A program made the translations under genes and the position numbers. From Treponema sp. (GTDB lineage: Bacteria; Spirochaetota; Spirochaetia; Treponematales; Treponemataceae), in the NCBI GenBank assembly GCA_003447785.1, contig DLYJ01000213.1:5259-19808 (forward strand): DNA of 14,550 bases. The letters are read 5' to 3'. How positions within the stretch are numbered: the first letter of the stretch is position 1; each line of letters begins with the position of its first letter. Positions 1 through 6,298 of the stretch are shown piece by piece. The notes under the pieces were generated by a model. The model did not search any database and was not told the origin of the DNA. It saw only the letters and a program-made list of their open reading frames with translations.

Positions 1-95
1 TTCACGACAGGAAAGATTCCCAAAAATCCGCCGATAAAAGCAACGATGTAATGAATGTGCGCCTCACGATTCTGCGCAGATAAATCCGAATCCAT
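1..95 (-). CDS. N-terminus of a putative membrane protein (partial)
   Basis: Reading leftward from an ATG at 95, the frame stays open to the window edge and encodes about 31 residues. A short polar start (MDSDLSAQNREAHIHY) is followed by a hydrophobic stretch, IVAFIGGFLGIFPVV, that looks like a first membrane helix. The helix with its GGFLG motif recalls the start of DUF1275/YoaK-type membrane proteins, but too little is present to assign a family. There is no clear SD site before the ATG. A -10-like TACAAT ends 6 bases upstream of the ATG, so the message could be leaderless, although no good -35 box is visible. Confidence 0.45.
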   Translation of the reverse strand, partial: MDSDLSAQNREAHIHYIVAFIGGFLGIFPVV

Positions 96-175
96 AAAAA
101 GATTGTATCAAAAAGCAAAAAAAGGCGCCATAAAGACAGATTAGCCGCTTAAGGGGGAAGTTTTAACATCCGTGA

Positions 176-204
176 TTGTCGCCCCCGCTCTTTTTTACTA
201 TACT
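176..204 (+). promoter_or_regulatory. Sigma-70-like promoter for the lipoprotein gene
   Basis: TTGTCG at 176-181 and TATACT at 199-204 are separated by exactly 17 bases. The expected start of transcription falls at about 211-212, on the ATG of the lipoprotein gene. No SD site lies between the -10 box and the ATG, so the message would be leaderless. The TTG at 176 is better explained as part of the -35 box than as a start codon. Confidence 0.6.
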
Positions 205-211
205 TTACAGC

Positions 212-748
212 ATGTTGAGATTTTGTAAATCACTTTTTATTTCGTTTGCTCTTTGTTTTGTGCTTTTTTCGTGTTATGTAGATAAGGATCCCTATCTTGT
301 TTTTGACCGCGGCGCATACGAAAACAATCTCAAAAAATGGACCAAACTTGAATGCGACAATTATTCGTTTTCATATACAGTTCAGGATGGATCCACAGGG
401 CCTTTAACAGACGAATTTACAGTAACTGTTACCGACGGTGTTTCCAAAGTCACAGACGCTGATGGTACTGAACTTGACCCTTCCAGTGTTGAATGCGTGT
501 TTACGACTGTTGAATCTTTATTTGACAAAATTGAAAAAATCCGCGCAGATGACCAGGCATTTTTAGACACAAATCCGTCCGGTATTGTCTGCTACGAACT
601 TGAATGCGAATACGATAAAAAAACCGGCATACCAGAAAGCATTTCAAACTGCCTGTGGCACACCGGTTTGTATACAATGGGAAGCTACAAAGTAACCATC
701 ACCAATATTTTCGTACCAGACGAATATCTGGAAAATACTGACAATTAG
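212..748 (+). CDS. Putative lipoprotein with DUF6174-like domain
   Basis: A 178-residue exported protein. The ATG at 212 gives a typical signal peptide: basic start (MLRFCKS), hydrophobic core, and a lipobox-like VLFSC ending at Cys21, so it is probably lipid-anchored at an envelope membrane. The mature part matches the pattern of DUF6174 proteins: an early [14 protein letters not shown] segment, a beta strand with VTVTDG, a [13 protein letters not shown] helix, and a late [14 protein letters not shown] strand followed by ISNC. Function is unknown. An in-frame TTG at 176 would extend the start, but it lies in the -35 box of a well-formed promoter and would spoil the signal peptide. The gene ends tail-to-tail with metK, the two stop codons overlapping by three bases. 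Confidence 0.75.
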   Translation: MLRFCKSLFISFALCFVLFSCYVDKDPYLVFDRGAYENNLKKWTKLECDNYSFSYTVQDGSTGPLTDEFTVTVTDGVSKVTDADGTELDPSSVECVFTTVESLFDKIEKIRADDQAFLDTNPSGIVCYELECEYDKKTGIPESISNCLWHTGLYTMGSYKVTITNIFVPDEYLENTDN

Positions 749-1929
749 CGGACAGCCTTTTTAAGTTCTTCTACCTTGTCTGTACGTTCCCAGCTAAAGC
801 CTTCCCTTCCAAAGTGACCGTAAGTTGCTGTTGCGCGGTAAATAGGTCTGCGCAAATCAAGCGTTTTTTCGATTCCTGACGGAGTGCAGTCAAATACCTT
901 TTTAACGGCTTCAACAATCTTATCGTTTGCAACTTTTTCTGTTCCAAAAGTTTCTACCATGATAGAAACCGGGTGCGGAACGCCGATTGCGTAGGAAAGC
1001 TGAATTTCTGCGCGGTCTGCAAGTTCTGCGGCCACGATGTTTTTGGCAATGTAGCGTGCCATGTATGCAGCAGAACGGTCAACCTTTGAAGGGTCCTTTC
1101 CGCTGAATGCACCGCCACCGTGACGGCCCATTCCACCGTATGTATCAACGATGATTTTGCGTCCTGTAAGACCGGCATCACCGTTTGGACCACCTACAAC
1201 AAAGCGTCCTGTCGGGTTGATGTAGTATTTGGTATTTGAATCCAGAAGGCCTGTCGGTTCAAGAACAGGTTTTATAATCTGTTCAATAATTGTCTTTTTG
1301 ATTGTATCGTAATCAACATTGTCATCGTGCTGATGGCTTACAACAACTGCGTCAATTCTTACAGGTTTTTGAGCTTCATCGTATTCGATGGTAACCTGAG
1401 ATTTTGAATCCGGACGGAGCCATGCAATTTTTCCGCTCTTGCGAAGTTCTGCAGCCTTTTTGAGAATTTTATGAGCGTAAATCAAAGTTGCAGGCATGTA
1501 TTCGGGAGTTTCGTTTGTAGCAAAACCAAACATAATTCCCTGGTCGCCTGCACCCTGCTGACCTTCATATTCTTTAAGACCGGTTCCCACAACACCCTGG
1601 TTGATATCAGGCGACTGCTGGTGAATTGTATTCAATACAGCCATGGAATCAGCGGAAATTCCGTATTCTTCCTTTGTGTAACCAATGTCACGGACTACAT
1701 CGCGGACAATTTTCTGAACATCAAGATGAGCCTTTGTTGTGATTTCTCCGCCGACAAGAACCATTCCTGTTGTAGCAAAGGTTTCGCAGGCAACATGAGA
1801 AGAAGGATCTTCTGCAAGACATGCGTCCAGAATAGCATCAGAAACCTGGTCACAGAGTTTGTCCGGGTGACCTTCGCTTACAGATTCCGATGTAAACAAG
1901 TAGTGATTGTTAGATAAGATAGTGCTCAT
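745..1929 (-). CDS. metK: S-adenosylmethionine synthetase
   Basis: A 394-residue, full-length MetK (methionine adenosyltransferase), the cytoplasmic enzyme that makes S-adenosylmethionine from methionine and ATP. Visible signatures are [14 protein letters not shown] near residues 15-28, the ATP-binding [12 protein letters not shown] from about residue 126, and the phosphate-binding [16 protein letters not shown] from about residue 271. The start is supported by an AGGAGG SD site 8 bases upstream. A sigma-70-like promoter at 2028-2056 implies a leader of about 90 bases containing a 7-bp hairpin. The stop overlaps the stop of the converging lipoprotein gene, leaving no intergenic terminator. 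Confidence 0.97.
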   Translation of the reverse strand: MSTILSNNHYLFTSESVSEGHPDKLCDQVSDAILDACLAEDPSSHVACETFATTGMVLVGGEITTKAHLDVQKIVRDVVRDIGYTKEEYGISADSMAVLNTIHQQSPDINQGVVGTGLKEYEGQQGAGDQGIMFGFATNETPEYMPATLIYAHKILKKAAELRKSGKIAWLRPDSKSQVTIEYDEAQKPVRIDAVVVSHQHDDNVDYDTIKKTIIEQIIKPVLEPTGLLDSNTKYYINPTGRFVVGGPNGDAGLTGRKIIVDTYGGMGRHGGGAFSGKDPSKVDRSAAYMARYIAKNIVAAELADRAEIQLSYAIGVPHPVSIMVETFGTEKVANDKIVEAVKKVFDCTPSGIEKTLDLRRPIYRATATYGHFGREGFSWERTDKVEELKKAVR

Positions 1930-1957
1930 AACCGAGCCTCCTATTTAGCAAGAGTTA

Positions 1958-1975
1958 GCATTTCATACGAAATGC
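1958..1975 (-). promoter_or_regulatory. Hairpin in the metK leader
   Basis: A perfect 7-bp inverted repeat (GCATTTC/GAAATGC) with a 4-base loop sits in the predicted metK leader, between the promoter and the SD site. A weaker 5-bp pairing (CCAGT/ACTGG, 1978-2006) lies just upstream in the RNA. I see no match to a known SAM riboswitch consensus. A role in control is inference. Confidence 0.35.
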
Positions 1976-2027
1976 CTCCAGTCTGCAATTTGGATAAATC
2001 AACTGGATGTTAAACAAGTTCCCATAG

Positions 2028-2056
2028 AATATAACCTATTTTATGCAAAACAACAA
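2028..2056 (-). promoter_or_regulatory. Sigma-70-like promoter for metK
   Basis: On the minus strand TTGTTG (2056-2051) is followed after exactly 17 bases by TATATT (2033-2028). This predicts transcription from about 2021 and a leader of roughly 90 bases. Confidence 0.55.
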
Positions 2057-2086
2057 TACTAACTAAATACCTGGCAGATAAGAAAA

Positions 2087-2104
2087 TAAATTAATATTAA
2101 TTTA
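2087..2104. repeat. 18-bp perfect AT palindrome between divergent promoters
   Basis: TAAATTAATATTAATTTA is its own reverse complement. It lies between the divergent metK and CBM48 promoters, about 30 bp from one -35 box and 42 bp from the other. It could be a regulator site or an AT-rich upstream element. It could also be chance in AT-rich DNA, since only A and T are used. Confidence 0.35.
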
Positions 2105-2146
2105 ATTTTTTTTTGAAAATTCAATAACATTGCGTTAAACTTAAAT

Positions 2147-2175
2147 TTGTGCAATTAGAAATCTAGTTGTATAAT
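2147..2175 (+). promoter_or_regulatory. Sigma-70-like promoter for the CBM48 protein
   Basis: TTGTGC (2147-2152), a 17-base spacer, and a consensus TATAAT (2170-2175). Transcription would start near 2182, giving a leader of about 37 bases with AAGGAG ahead of the ATG at 2219. Confidence 0.7.
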
Positions 2176-2218
2176 TATTTCGGGAGAACAAAAAATTTAT
2201 ATATAAAGGAGAACTAAA

Positions 2219-2611
2219 ATGGCATTGAAAAAAGCGTTTTCTGCAGATAAAAAAAGCTGCAAAGTCACTTTTATCGTTGAAAAAGAAGCTTCTCAGGGAG
2301 CTAAAACAGTAACTATCGCCGGCGATTTTAACAGCTGGAGCAGTACAGAAACTCCTCTCAAGAAAGCAAAAGACGGTTCTTTCTCAGTAACCCTCGAACT
2401 TGAAGCAGGAAAAGAATATCAGTACCGCTATCTTCTGGATGGCAACAAGTGGGAAAACGACTGGAAAGCCGACAAATATATTCCTGCACCATTCTCTAAC
2501 ACAGATAACTCAGTAGTTGTTTGTATTGCTTCTGAAAAAGAAACAAAAAAAGCTGACAAACCAGCAAAACCAGCTGCAAAAAAAGCCCCTGCAAAGAAGG
2601 CTAAGAAATAA
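2219..2611 (+). CDS. Stand-alone glycogen-binding (CBM48/isoamylase N-terminal-like) protein
   Basis: A 130-residue soluble protein. Residues about 14-102 form one early-set beta-sandwich of the CBM48/AMPK-beta type: KVTFIVE, then TVTIAGDFNSWS, a middle PLKKAKDGSFSVTLEL, and YQYRYLLDGNKWENDW, with the aromatic residues (W of FNSW, Y of YRYLLDG, W of KWEND) expected to touch glucan. No catalytic domain follows, so it is probably a binding or adaptor protein for glycogen-like polysaccharide. The last 25 or so residues are a Lys/Ala/Pro tail (KADKPAKPAAKKAPAKKAKK) like histone-H1-type or nucleic-acid-binding tails. The start has a strong AAGGAG site, and the gene has its own promoter and terminator, so it is probably monocistronic and well expressed. 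Confidence 0.85.
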   Translation: MALKKAFSADKKSCKVTFIVEKEASQGAKTVTIAGDFNSWSSTETPLKKAKDGSFSVTLELEAGKEYQYRYLLDGNKWENDWKADKYIPAPFSNTDNSVVVCIASEKETKKADKPAKPAAKKAPAKKAKK

Positions 2612-2637
2612 GTTTTTTAAGTCCTGACTAAAAAACT

Positions 2638-2674
2638 AAAACCCGGTTGTGTGTGTTACAGCCGGGTTTTTTTT
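2638..2674. terminator. Strong intrinsic terminator, probably bidirectional
   Basis: AAAACCCGGTTGT (2638-2650) pairs with ACAGCCGGGTTTT (2658-2670): 13 bp with one G-T wobble and a 7-base loop, followed by a T tract to 2674. It ends the CBM48 transcript. The leftward gene at 2677-3012 stops only 2 bases away and an A-rich flank gives a T-rich tract on the other strand, so it can serve both genes. Confidence 0.85.
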
Positions 2675-2676
2675 GT

Positions 2677-3012
2677 TTATATAACATATTTCGTCAGGAC
2701 ATTTTTCTCTCTGTTATAAACAGTGAATTCACATTTTGTTTTTAAATTCAGAATCTCATCCTTAATATTATCTTCCATTTTTTGAATTTCAACTACAGAA
2801 TTATTTGATTTAAATTGATTGTAAAGATTACGTAAACGAAGATTTTCCTGTAATATCTGTAAGGGACTATCATATTCCTTAAATAATACAAGGAAATCTT
2901 TTTTATTCTCTTCATCAAAATCAAGAATTGATTTATCAAGCATATCTGCCCAGATACCTACAAAACGCCATTCGTATTCATTTCCTCGATGGAATAAAAC
3001 TGTACTATTCAT
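2677..3012 (-). CDS. Unrecognised 111-residue protein, inverted-repeat promoter
   Basis: I do not recognise the family. The N-terminus is aromatic and globular-looking (EYEWRFVGIWADMLD). From about residue 50 to 95 the sequence is charged and helical, with a probable coiled coil (QENLRLRNLYNQFK, EIQKMEDNIKDEILNL), and it ends in a beta-like TKCEFTVYNREKNVLTKYVI. No signal peptide or membrane span is seen. There is no SD site. The ATG lies exactly where transcription should begin downstream of an inverted-repeat promoter at 3019-3052, so the message is probably leaderless. The same promoter type precedes the flagellar-like mini-genes at 5091-6778, so it may belong to their regulon. Confidence 0.6.
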   Translation of the reverse strand: MNSTVLFHRGNEYEWRFVGIWADMLDKSILDFDEENKKDFLVLFKEYDSPLQILQENLRLRNLYNQFKSNNSVVEIQKMEDNIKDEILNLKTKCEFTVYNREKNVLTKYVI

Positions 3013-3018
3013 AATTAC

Positions 3019-3052
3019 ATTATGAATTCACTGACTCTCAAAAAATGAGTGT
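3019..3052 (-). promoter_or_regulatory. Inverted-repeat promoter element A
   Basis: Read leftward: ACACTCA-N5-TGAGAGT (3052-3034), then 9 bases, then CATAAT (3024-3019), then 6 bases to the ATG at 3012. The repeat covers the usual -35 region (here CATTTT, unlike TTGACA). It shares its arms and the 9-bp spacing with the elements at 3069, 5628, 6231 and 6805. Confidence 0.65.
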
Positions 3053-3068
3053 GTAAATTTATTTTTAT

Positions 3069-3102
3069 ACTTGCGTTATATGAGAGGATTATCTATTAGT
3101 AT
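3069..3102 (+). promoter_or_regulatory. Inverted-repeat promoter element F (rightward)
   Basis: ACTTGCG-N5-TGAGAGG (3069-3087), a 9-base gap, then the -10-like TAGTAT (3097-3102). Transcription would start near 3109, just before the AAGGAG site of the gene at 3125. It is the most diverged copy of the element family and the only rightward one. With element A it forms a divergent pair. Confidence 0.5.
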
Positions 3103-3124
3103 TTTACTATAAGGAGAATTTAAA

Positions 3125-3316
3125 ATGATGCCGTATGGAAGTATTATAAGGTACACAGGAAGAGACTATATTAATGGATTTAAAAATGATTATACACCTC
3201 CTGTGTTTGGGGTTAATAAAATTGGTATTTATGATGAACGAGCTAAGTGTTATATAAAACCAACCCAAAAGGTCAGTTTTGCTGAGTTATTGCAACAAGA
3301 GGTTGAAAAGGATTAA
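3125..3316 (+). CDS. Small unrecognised protein (63 residues)
   Basis: An AAGGAG site at 3111-3116 lies 8 bases before the ATG at 3125 (a second ATG follows at once), so translation is well supported. The product has no signal peptide or membrane span. The first 45 residues are rich in Tyr, Gly and Lys (YGSIIRYTGRDYINGF) and look like a small beta fold. The end, SFAELLQQEVEKD, is an acidic amphipathic helix. No family is recognised. It is transcribed away from the 111-residue gene at 2677-3012 from a divergent pair of inverted-repeat promoters, and a hairpin terminator follows. Confidence 0.6.
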   Translation: MMPYGSIIRYTGRDYINGFKNDYTPPVFGVNKIGIYDERAKCYIKPTQKVSFAELLQQEVEKD

Positions 3317-3333
3317 TAAATAGTCATTTTTTA

Positions 3334-3396
3334 CACTCCCTGCAAGTGATTTTAAAAATGGACTCTTGCAAGGAGTGAGAGAATATTTTTATTTTT
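3334..3396. terminator. Hairpin terminator between converging genes
   Basis: CACTCCCTGCAAG (3334-3346) pairs with CTTGCAAGGAGTG (3365-3377), 12 of 13 positions, with an 18-base loop. A T-rich run (ATATTTTTATTTTT) follows on the plus strand. It ends the 63-residue gene and lies 11 bases beyond the stop of the leftward HNH gene. Confidence 0.65.
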
Positions 3397-4024
3397 CAAT
3401 ATTTCTGTTTTTATCAGAAAATACAAAGAACCCATGCGCTTTTGAGTGCTCTCTTGGTTCAAGAAGAATTAAATTATCAGGCCTGCAATCATAACCATTA
3501 TTATTAATATGATGTATGTCTAATTTTTTGTCCAACAAAGCAGGAAAGAATCCATAAACTATAAAGTAATAAGAACATTTATTTACTTTATCACCTTTAA
3601 ATTCAAACTCAGGTTCATTCAAATAATGTTTCATTTTAAGATAACCTTTATACAAATCTTTTGGATCTTCATCTTGGAAAACTAGACGATATTTTTCTTT
3701 TTTGTTAGGGCGATGTTTTATGCGGCCATAATTGCTTACCAAATAGTTTTTATCTTTATATCCAGCTACTTCTGCCCAAATTTCTTTTGTTTCACTACCA
3801 TAAACTTCTTTTATAAGTTCTACAGGAATTTCTTCTTCAGGATAATTATAAATTTTTGCATATTTATCTTTAATAAACTTACGAACCTCTTCTGGAGTTT
3901 TCGATGAATAATTATTCGCTGAAGTCCGTAATTCATAAAGCGTATAAATTCTTTCTTGATAACCTTTGTATTTTGTTTGTTCTAGTAAACCTTCATTTAA
4001 CAAATCTTTGATTTTATCGTCCAT
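3389..4024 (-). CDS. HNH endonuclease with NUMOD4-like motif
   Basis: A 211-residue protein of the phage/homing HNH type. Residues about 81-103 (EIWAEVAGYKDKNYLVSNYG then RIK) match NUMOD4, the short DNA-contact motif beside many HNH nucleases. Residues about 168-199 carry the nuclease core: LDIHHINNNGYDCRPDNLILL, with His171/His172, Asn184 of the RPDNL motif, and His193/His197 for metal binding. The first 75 residues are charged, helical and unassigned. The ATG has a GAGGAG site, and the gene starts 19 bases after the WYL regulator gene, so the two are probably co-transcribed. It could be a mobile homing endonuclease or a domesticated nuclease. No intron or intein is seen nearby. Confidence 0.8.
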   Translation of the reverse strand: MDDKIKDLLNEGLLEQTKYKGYQERIYTLYELRTSANNYSSKTPEEVRKFIKDKYAKIYNYPEEEIPVELIKEVYGSETKEIWAEVAGYKDKNYLVSNYGRIKHRPNKKEKYRLVFQDEDPKDLYKGYLKMKHYLNEPEFEFKGDKVNKCSYYFIVYGFFPALLDKKLDIHHINNNGYDCRPDNLILLEPREHSKAHGFFVFSDKNRNIEK

Positions 4025-4043
4025 ATTCTTTTTCTCCTCTAAA

Positions 4044-5063
4044 TTACAAATTGGCGTTTTTCATCATACACAAAACATTCTCTTTCCATTCTTCAACAAG
4101 TTGCGGCGGTTCGAGCGGGGTAATCCACTGGCCCTGGCTCATTATCCAGTTTAGTACCGGATAATATTGGTTGCTTGAGAAAGTCATTATAACTATGCCG
4201 TCTGGCTGCGTTTCAAACTTCTGGTCATCAGTCCATTTGTAGGTTTTGATGTAATTAACTGTTACATCTCTGTTGATCCTGATTTTGAAATTGAAAGTTT
4301 CACTGCCGATATAACGGCCGAAATTTCCTTTTGCCCTTTTCAGGTATGCACTTTCTTCCGGCGGTTCAAAGGTTTCTTTTCTTACTTCCACGTTACTTAT
4401 TAATGGAAGATTAAAAAACTTTTCTTTTTTTTCTTTTGGAACATTTCCATACAATGACCACATACCCTGATAATAAAGAAGCTGCCATGGCGCAATGGTA
4501 TATTTTTTAGTCTGTTCGTTCCCATCATAAAAACTGTAATCAAAAGTTATATATTGATTTTTTGCAAGGGCAGTTTCTATATTGTCCCAGACTTCATTGG
4601 ATATCTGAACAGGTTCCATACCGATAAACGAAATCTTTTTTGAAAACTCTTTACCGAGTGAAATTTGCGGATCAGGTTCGATATTATCAGAAAAGTTTGC
4701 AAATACTTCGATGGCCTGATTGTACAAAGGAGTGCCGTGAAGAGACTCTATAAGATTCTGCATTAAGCGTGCTGCAATAATCTGCTTGCCTGTTGAAAGA
4801 TGCCCGGGAACCCGAAATGTTGGTCTTGTATAATAATATCCTTTATGGAAGCGGTCATATTCAAGAACAAACTCGGCTCCAAAGTCCATACGGAGAGCAT
4901 CTAAATCGCGGTGAACTGTTGCTTCTGAAACCTTGAATTCTCTTTTAAAATCTTCAACATTAGGATAAGTACCACTTGCAATCATTTCATCATATCTTAC
5001 GATACGTTTGAATGTTGCAAAGCTCTCATGTTCTTTATTTAAGTTAGATTTTTTTTGTTTCAT
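4044..5063 (-). CDS. WYL-domain transcriptional regulator
   Basis: A 339-residue DNA-binding regulator. Residues about 15-75 are a winged helix (RYDEMIASGTYPNVEDFKRE, then VSEATVHRDLDALR, typical of the DeoR-like/HTH_11 heads of this family). Residues about 165-240 are the ligand-sensing WYL domain, seen in ITFDYSFYDG and YTIAPWQLLYYQGMWSLYG. Residues about 255-335 fit the WCX extension. WYL regulators often bind palindromes and frequently control defence or accessory genes; the ligand here is unknown. The ATG has a CTGGAGA site. The gene starts 27 bases after the MotA-like gene and is followed 19 bases later by the HNH gene, suggesting one operon. It is a candidate reader of the inverted-repeat promoters in this block (inference). 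Confidence 0.88.
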   Translation of the reverse strand: MKQKKSNLNKEHESFATFKRIVRYDEMIASGTYPNVEDFKREFKVSEATVHRDLDALRMDFGAEFVLEYDRFHKGYYYTRPTFRVPGHLSTGKQIIAARLMQNLIESLHGTPLYNQAIEVFANFSDNIEPDPQISLGKEFSKKISFIGMEPVQISNEVWDNIETALAKNQYITFDYSFYDGNEQTKKYTIAPWQLLYYQGMWSLYGNVPKEKKEKFFNLPLISNVEVRKETFEPPEESAYLKRAKGNFGRYIGSETFNFKIRINRDVTVNYIKTYKWTDDQKFETQPDGIVIMTFSSNQYYPVLNWIMSQGQWITPLEPPQLVEEWKENVLCMMKNANL

Positions 5064-5090
5064 TTTGAATCTCCAGAAACAAATATAAAT

Positions 5091-5573
5091 TTAATTATTA
5101 TAGCATCTATTTTGCTGAAAATGTTCAATAATACTTTGACAAGAAGATACAGCATCTATTCCAATAAATGATGCAGCATATTCTGTCGTAAGCTTTGGTG
5201 ATTCACCCCTTTGAATATTTATAATTCCACTAGAAAAAATTCTCATGAATAATTTAGTCTTTTTATTTACAGAACTATATTCAATAATATTATCTGCTAA
5301 ATTTCTTATAGTGTCATTTTCAATTCCATTGGTTAATAACAGAAGAAAATATATTGCAAATTTTTCTTCAATGCCTCTTAAAGGTCTCCTATTATTTGGG
5401 AGTATAAAAGATGTTTTTTTTGTTTTTTCATCTGTTTTGATATATTCCTCAAACTCTAATATACCTTTTGTTCTGGCGATTTCAAACAATTCATAAACAA
5501 GACTTACAGTATTAAATAGATGCTGCTTTGTAGAAATAGGCAGAAAACATGATTTTGTTTTAGATAAATTCAT
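5091..5573 (-). CDS. MotA-like cytoplasmic domain protein lacking membrane segments
   Basis: A 160-residue soluble protein whose motifs follow the order of the MotA stator cytoplasmic parts. Residues 28-43 (ELFEIARTKGILEFEE) match the MotA loop pattern 'xxARxxGLLALEE'. Residues 76-97 (FLLLLTNGIENDTIRNLADN and on) match 'xxxLxVDGxDPExIRxIL'. Residues 113-136 (FSSGIINIQRGESPKLTTEY) match the MotA C-terminal 'xxEGILxIQxGxNPRxLxExL'. In MotA the latter two are separated by TM3 and TM4, which are absent here, as are TM1 and TM2. An inserted basic segment at about 47-66 is unusual. It has an AGAGAGG SD site and an inverted-repeat promoter. The homology is read by eye; without membrane helices it cannot conduct ions, so it might bind a FliG-like partner. 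Confidence 0.5.
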   Translation of the reverse strand: MNLSKTKSCFLPISTKQHLFNTVSLVYELFEIARTKGILEFEEYIKTDEKTKKTSFILPNNRRPLRGIEEKFAIYFLLLLTNGIENDTIRNLADNIIEYSSVNKKTKLFMRIFSSGIINIQRGESPKLTTEYAASFIGIDAVSSCQSIIEHFQQNRCYNN

Positions 5574-5627
5574 AATAGTTTACCTCTCTTTATAAGTTGT
5601 GTTTATATCTTTTTCAAAGATAAGGAT

Positions 5628-5661
5628 AATATAATACTTCAAACTCTCAAATAATGAGAGC
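5628..5661 (-). promoter_or_regulatory. Inverted-repeat promoter element B
   Basis: Leftward: GCTCTCA-N5-TGAGAGT (5661-5643; the inner 6 bp pair perfectly), a 9-base gap, then TATATT (5633-5628). Transcription would start near 5621, giving a 48-base leader to the MotA-like gene. The 9-base gap (TTGAAGTAT) is almost identical to that of element C (TTGAAATAT). Confidence 0.65.
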
Positions 5662-5669
5662 CTAAAAAA

Positions 5670-6224
5670 TTATTTTAAAATAAATCCTCTGGAAAGATTT
5701 GAGGAATTATTTAATCCAATAATGCAAGCATTTTGTTTTTTAAGGTAAAATTCAAAATCATTTATCCTGGTTTTAGAAACATAATCACAAAATGTCAGTA
5801 GAATCTTTGGTTTAGTTATAAAACTAAATTGAGATAATACAGACTCTGCTATAGAGAAATCCATAAAAGCTGGAATTGTTAATATTGGATTAAAATTGAA
5901 GATTCCGGAATTGAAAAATTCAAAGATATATTTCTGGTCTTTTAGAGAAGAACCGAAATCTATGAAATAGGTTGTATCAGATTCATAATTAAAACCTGTA
6001 AGATTTTCTTGGAATTCCGATTCAAAAGGAATTTTTGTTATTTCGCAAAACTTTTCACAAATATTATTTTGACCCAAAGTACAATAGTTTGCAGAAATTA
6101 AAACTATTTTGTTTCCAGAATCTTTTTCTTTAAGTTTGTTAAAACATAACTTAAACAAGACATTAGTCTTTCCGCTTCCATACTGGCCATAAATCATATA
6201 AATAGTTGGTTTTAATATTTTCAT
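5670..6224 (-). CDS. FlhF-like SRP-family GTPase domain with degenerate switch motifs
   Basis: A 184-residue protein equivalent to the G domain of FlhF, the SRP-type GTPase that places flagella. Motifs in order are a P-loop GQYGSGKT at 13-20, KIVLISANYCTLGQNNICEK from 39 (FlhF: VALxTxDTYRIxAxEQL), IPFE at 65-68 (FlhF: VPLxV), TYFIDFGSSLKDQKYIFEFF from 85 (FlhF: VFIDTAGRxxxDxxxVxEL), FITKPKILLTFCDY from 135 (FlhF: PVxKFIFTKLDE) and a final CIIGLNNSSNL (FlhF: ISYITNGQNV). The P-loop is intact, but DTYR, DTAGR and TKLDE are replaced, so GTP hydrolysis and base specificity are doubtful. The N and B domains are absent. No SD site is present; the ATG coincides with the predicted transcription start of element C, so the message is probably leaderless. 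Confidence 0.6.
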   Translation of the reverse strand: MKILKPTIYMIYGQYGSGKTNVLFKLCFNKLKEKDSGNKIVLISANYCTLGQNNICEKFCEITKIPFESEFQENLTGFNYESDTTYFIDFGSSLKDQKYIFEFFNSGIFNFNPILTIPAFMDFSIAESVLSQFSFITKPKILLTFCDYVSKTRINDFEFYLKKQNACIIGLNNSSNLSRGFILK

Positions 6225-6230
6225 AAGAAT

Positions 6231-6264
6231 ACTTTAATATTTCAAACTCTCATGAAATGAGTGA
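6231..6264 (-). promoter_or_regulatory. Inverted-repeat promoter element C
   Basis: Leftward: TCACTCA-N5-TGAGAGT (6264-6246), a 9-base gap, then TAAAGT (6236-6231), then 6 bases to the ATG at 6224. The spacing from repeat to ATG is identical to element A, supporting leaderless transcription for both. Confidence 0.6.
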
Positions 6265-6298
6265 GGTGGGCGGATATAAATTTCCTGACACTCCTAAC

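Noticed and set aside
176..211. Upstream TTG start for the lipoprotein
   Set aside because: The TTG is part of a well-spaced -35 box, and the extra residues would disrupt the signal peptide.
1471..1917. 148-codon plus-strand frame opposite metK
   Set aside because: It lies wholly within the well-conserved metK frame and its translation resembles no protein.
1930..2021. Known SAM riboswitch class in the metK leader
   Set aside because: The hairpins do not match the SAM-I or SAM-III layouts I can recall. No pseudoknot or SD-sequestering pairing could be drawn.
3362..3383. A sixth copy of the inverted-repeat promoter in the terminator near 3370
   Set aside because: It contains GAGTGAGAG, but the loop length and the missing -10 spacing do not fit. 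The longer 13-bp stem is the better reading.
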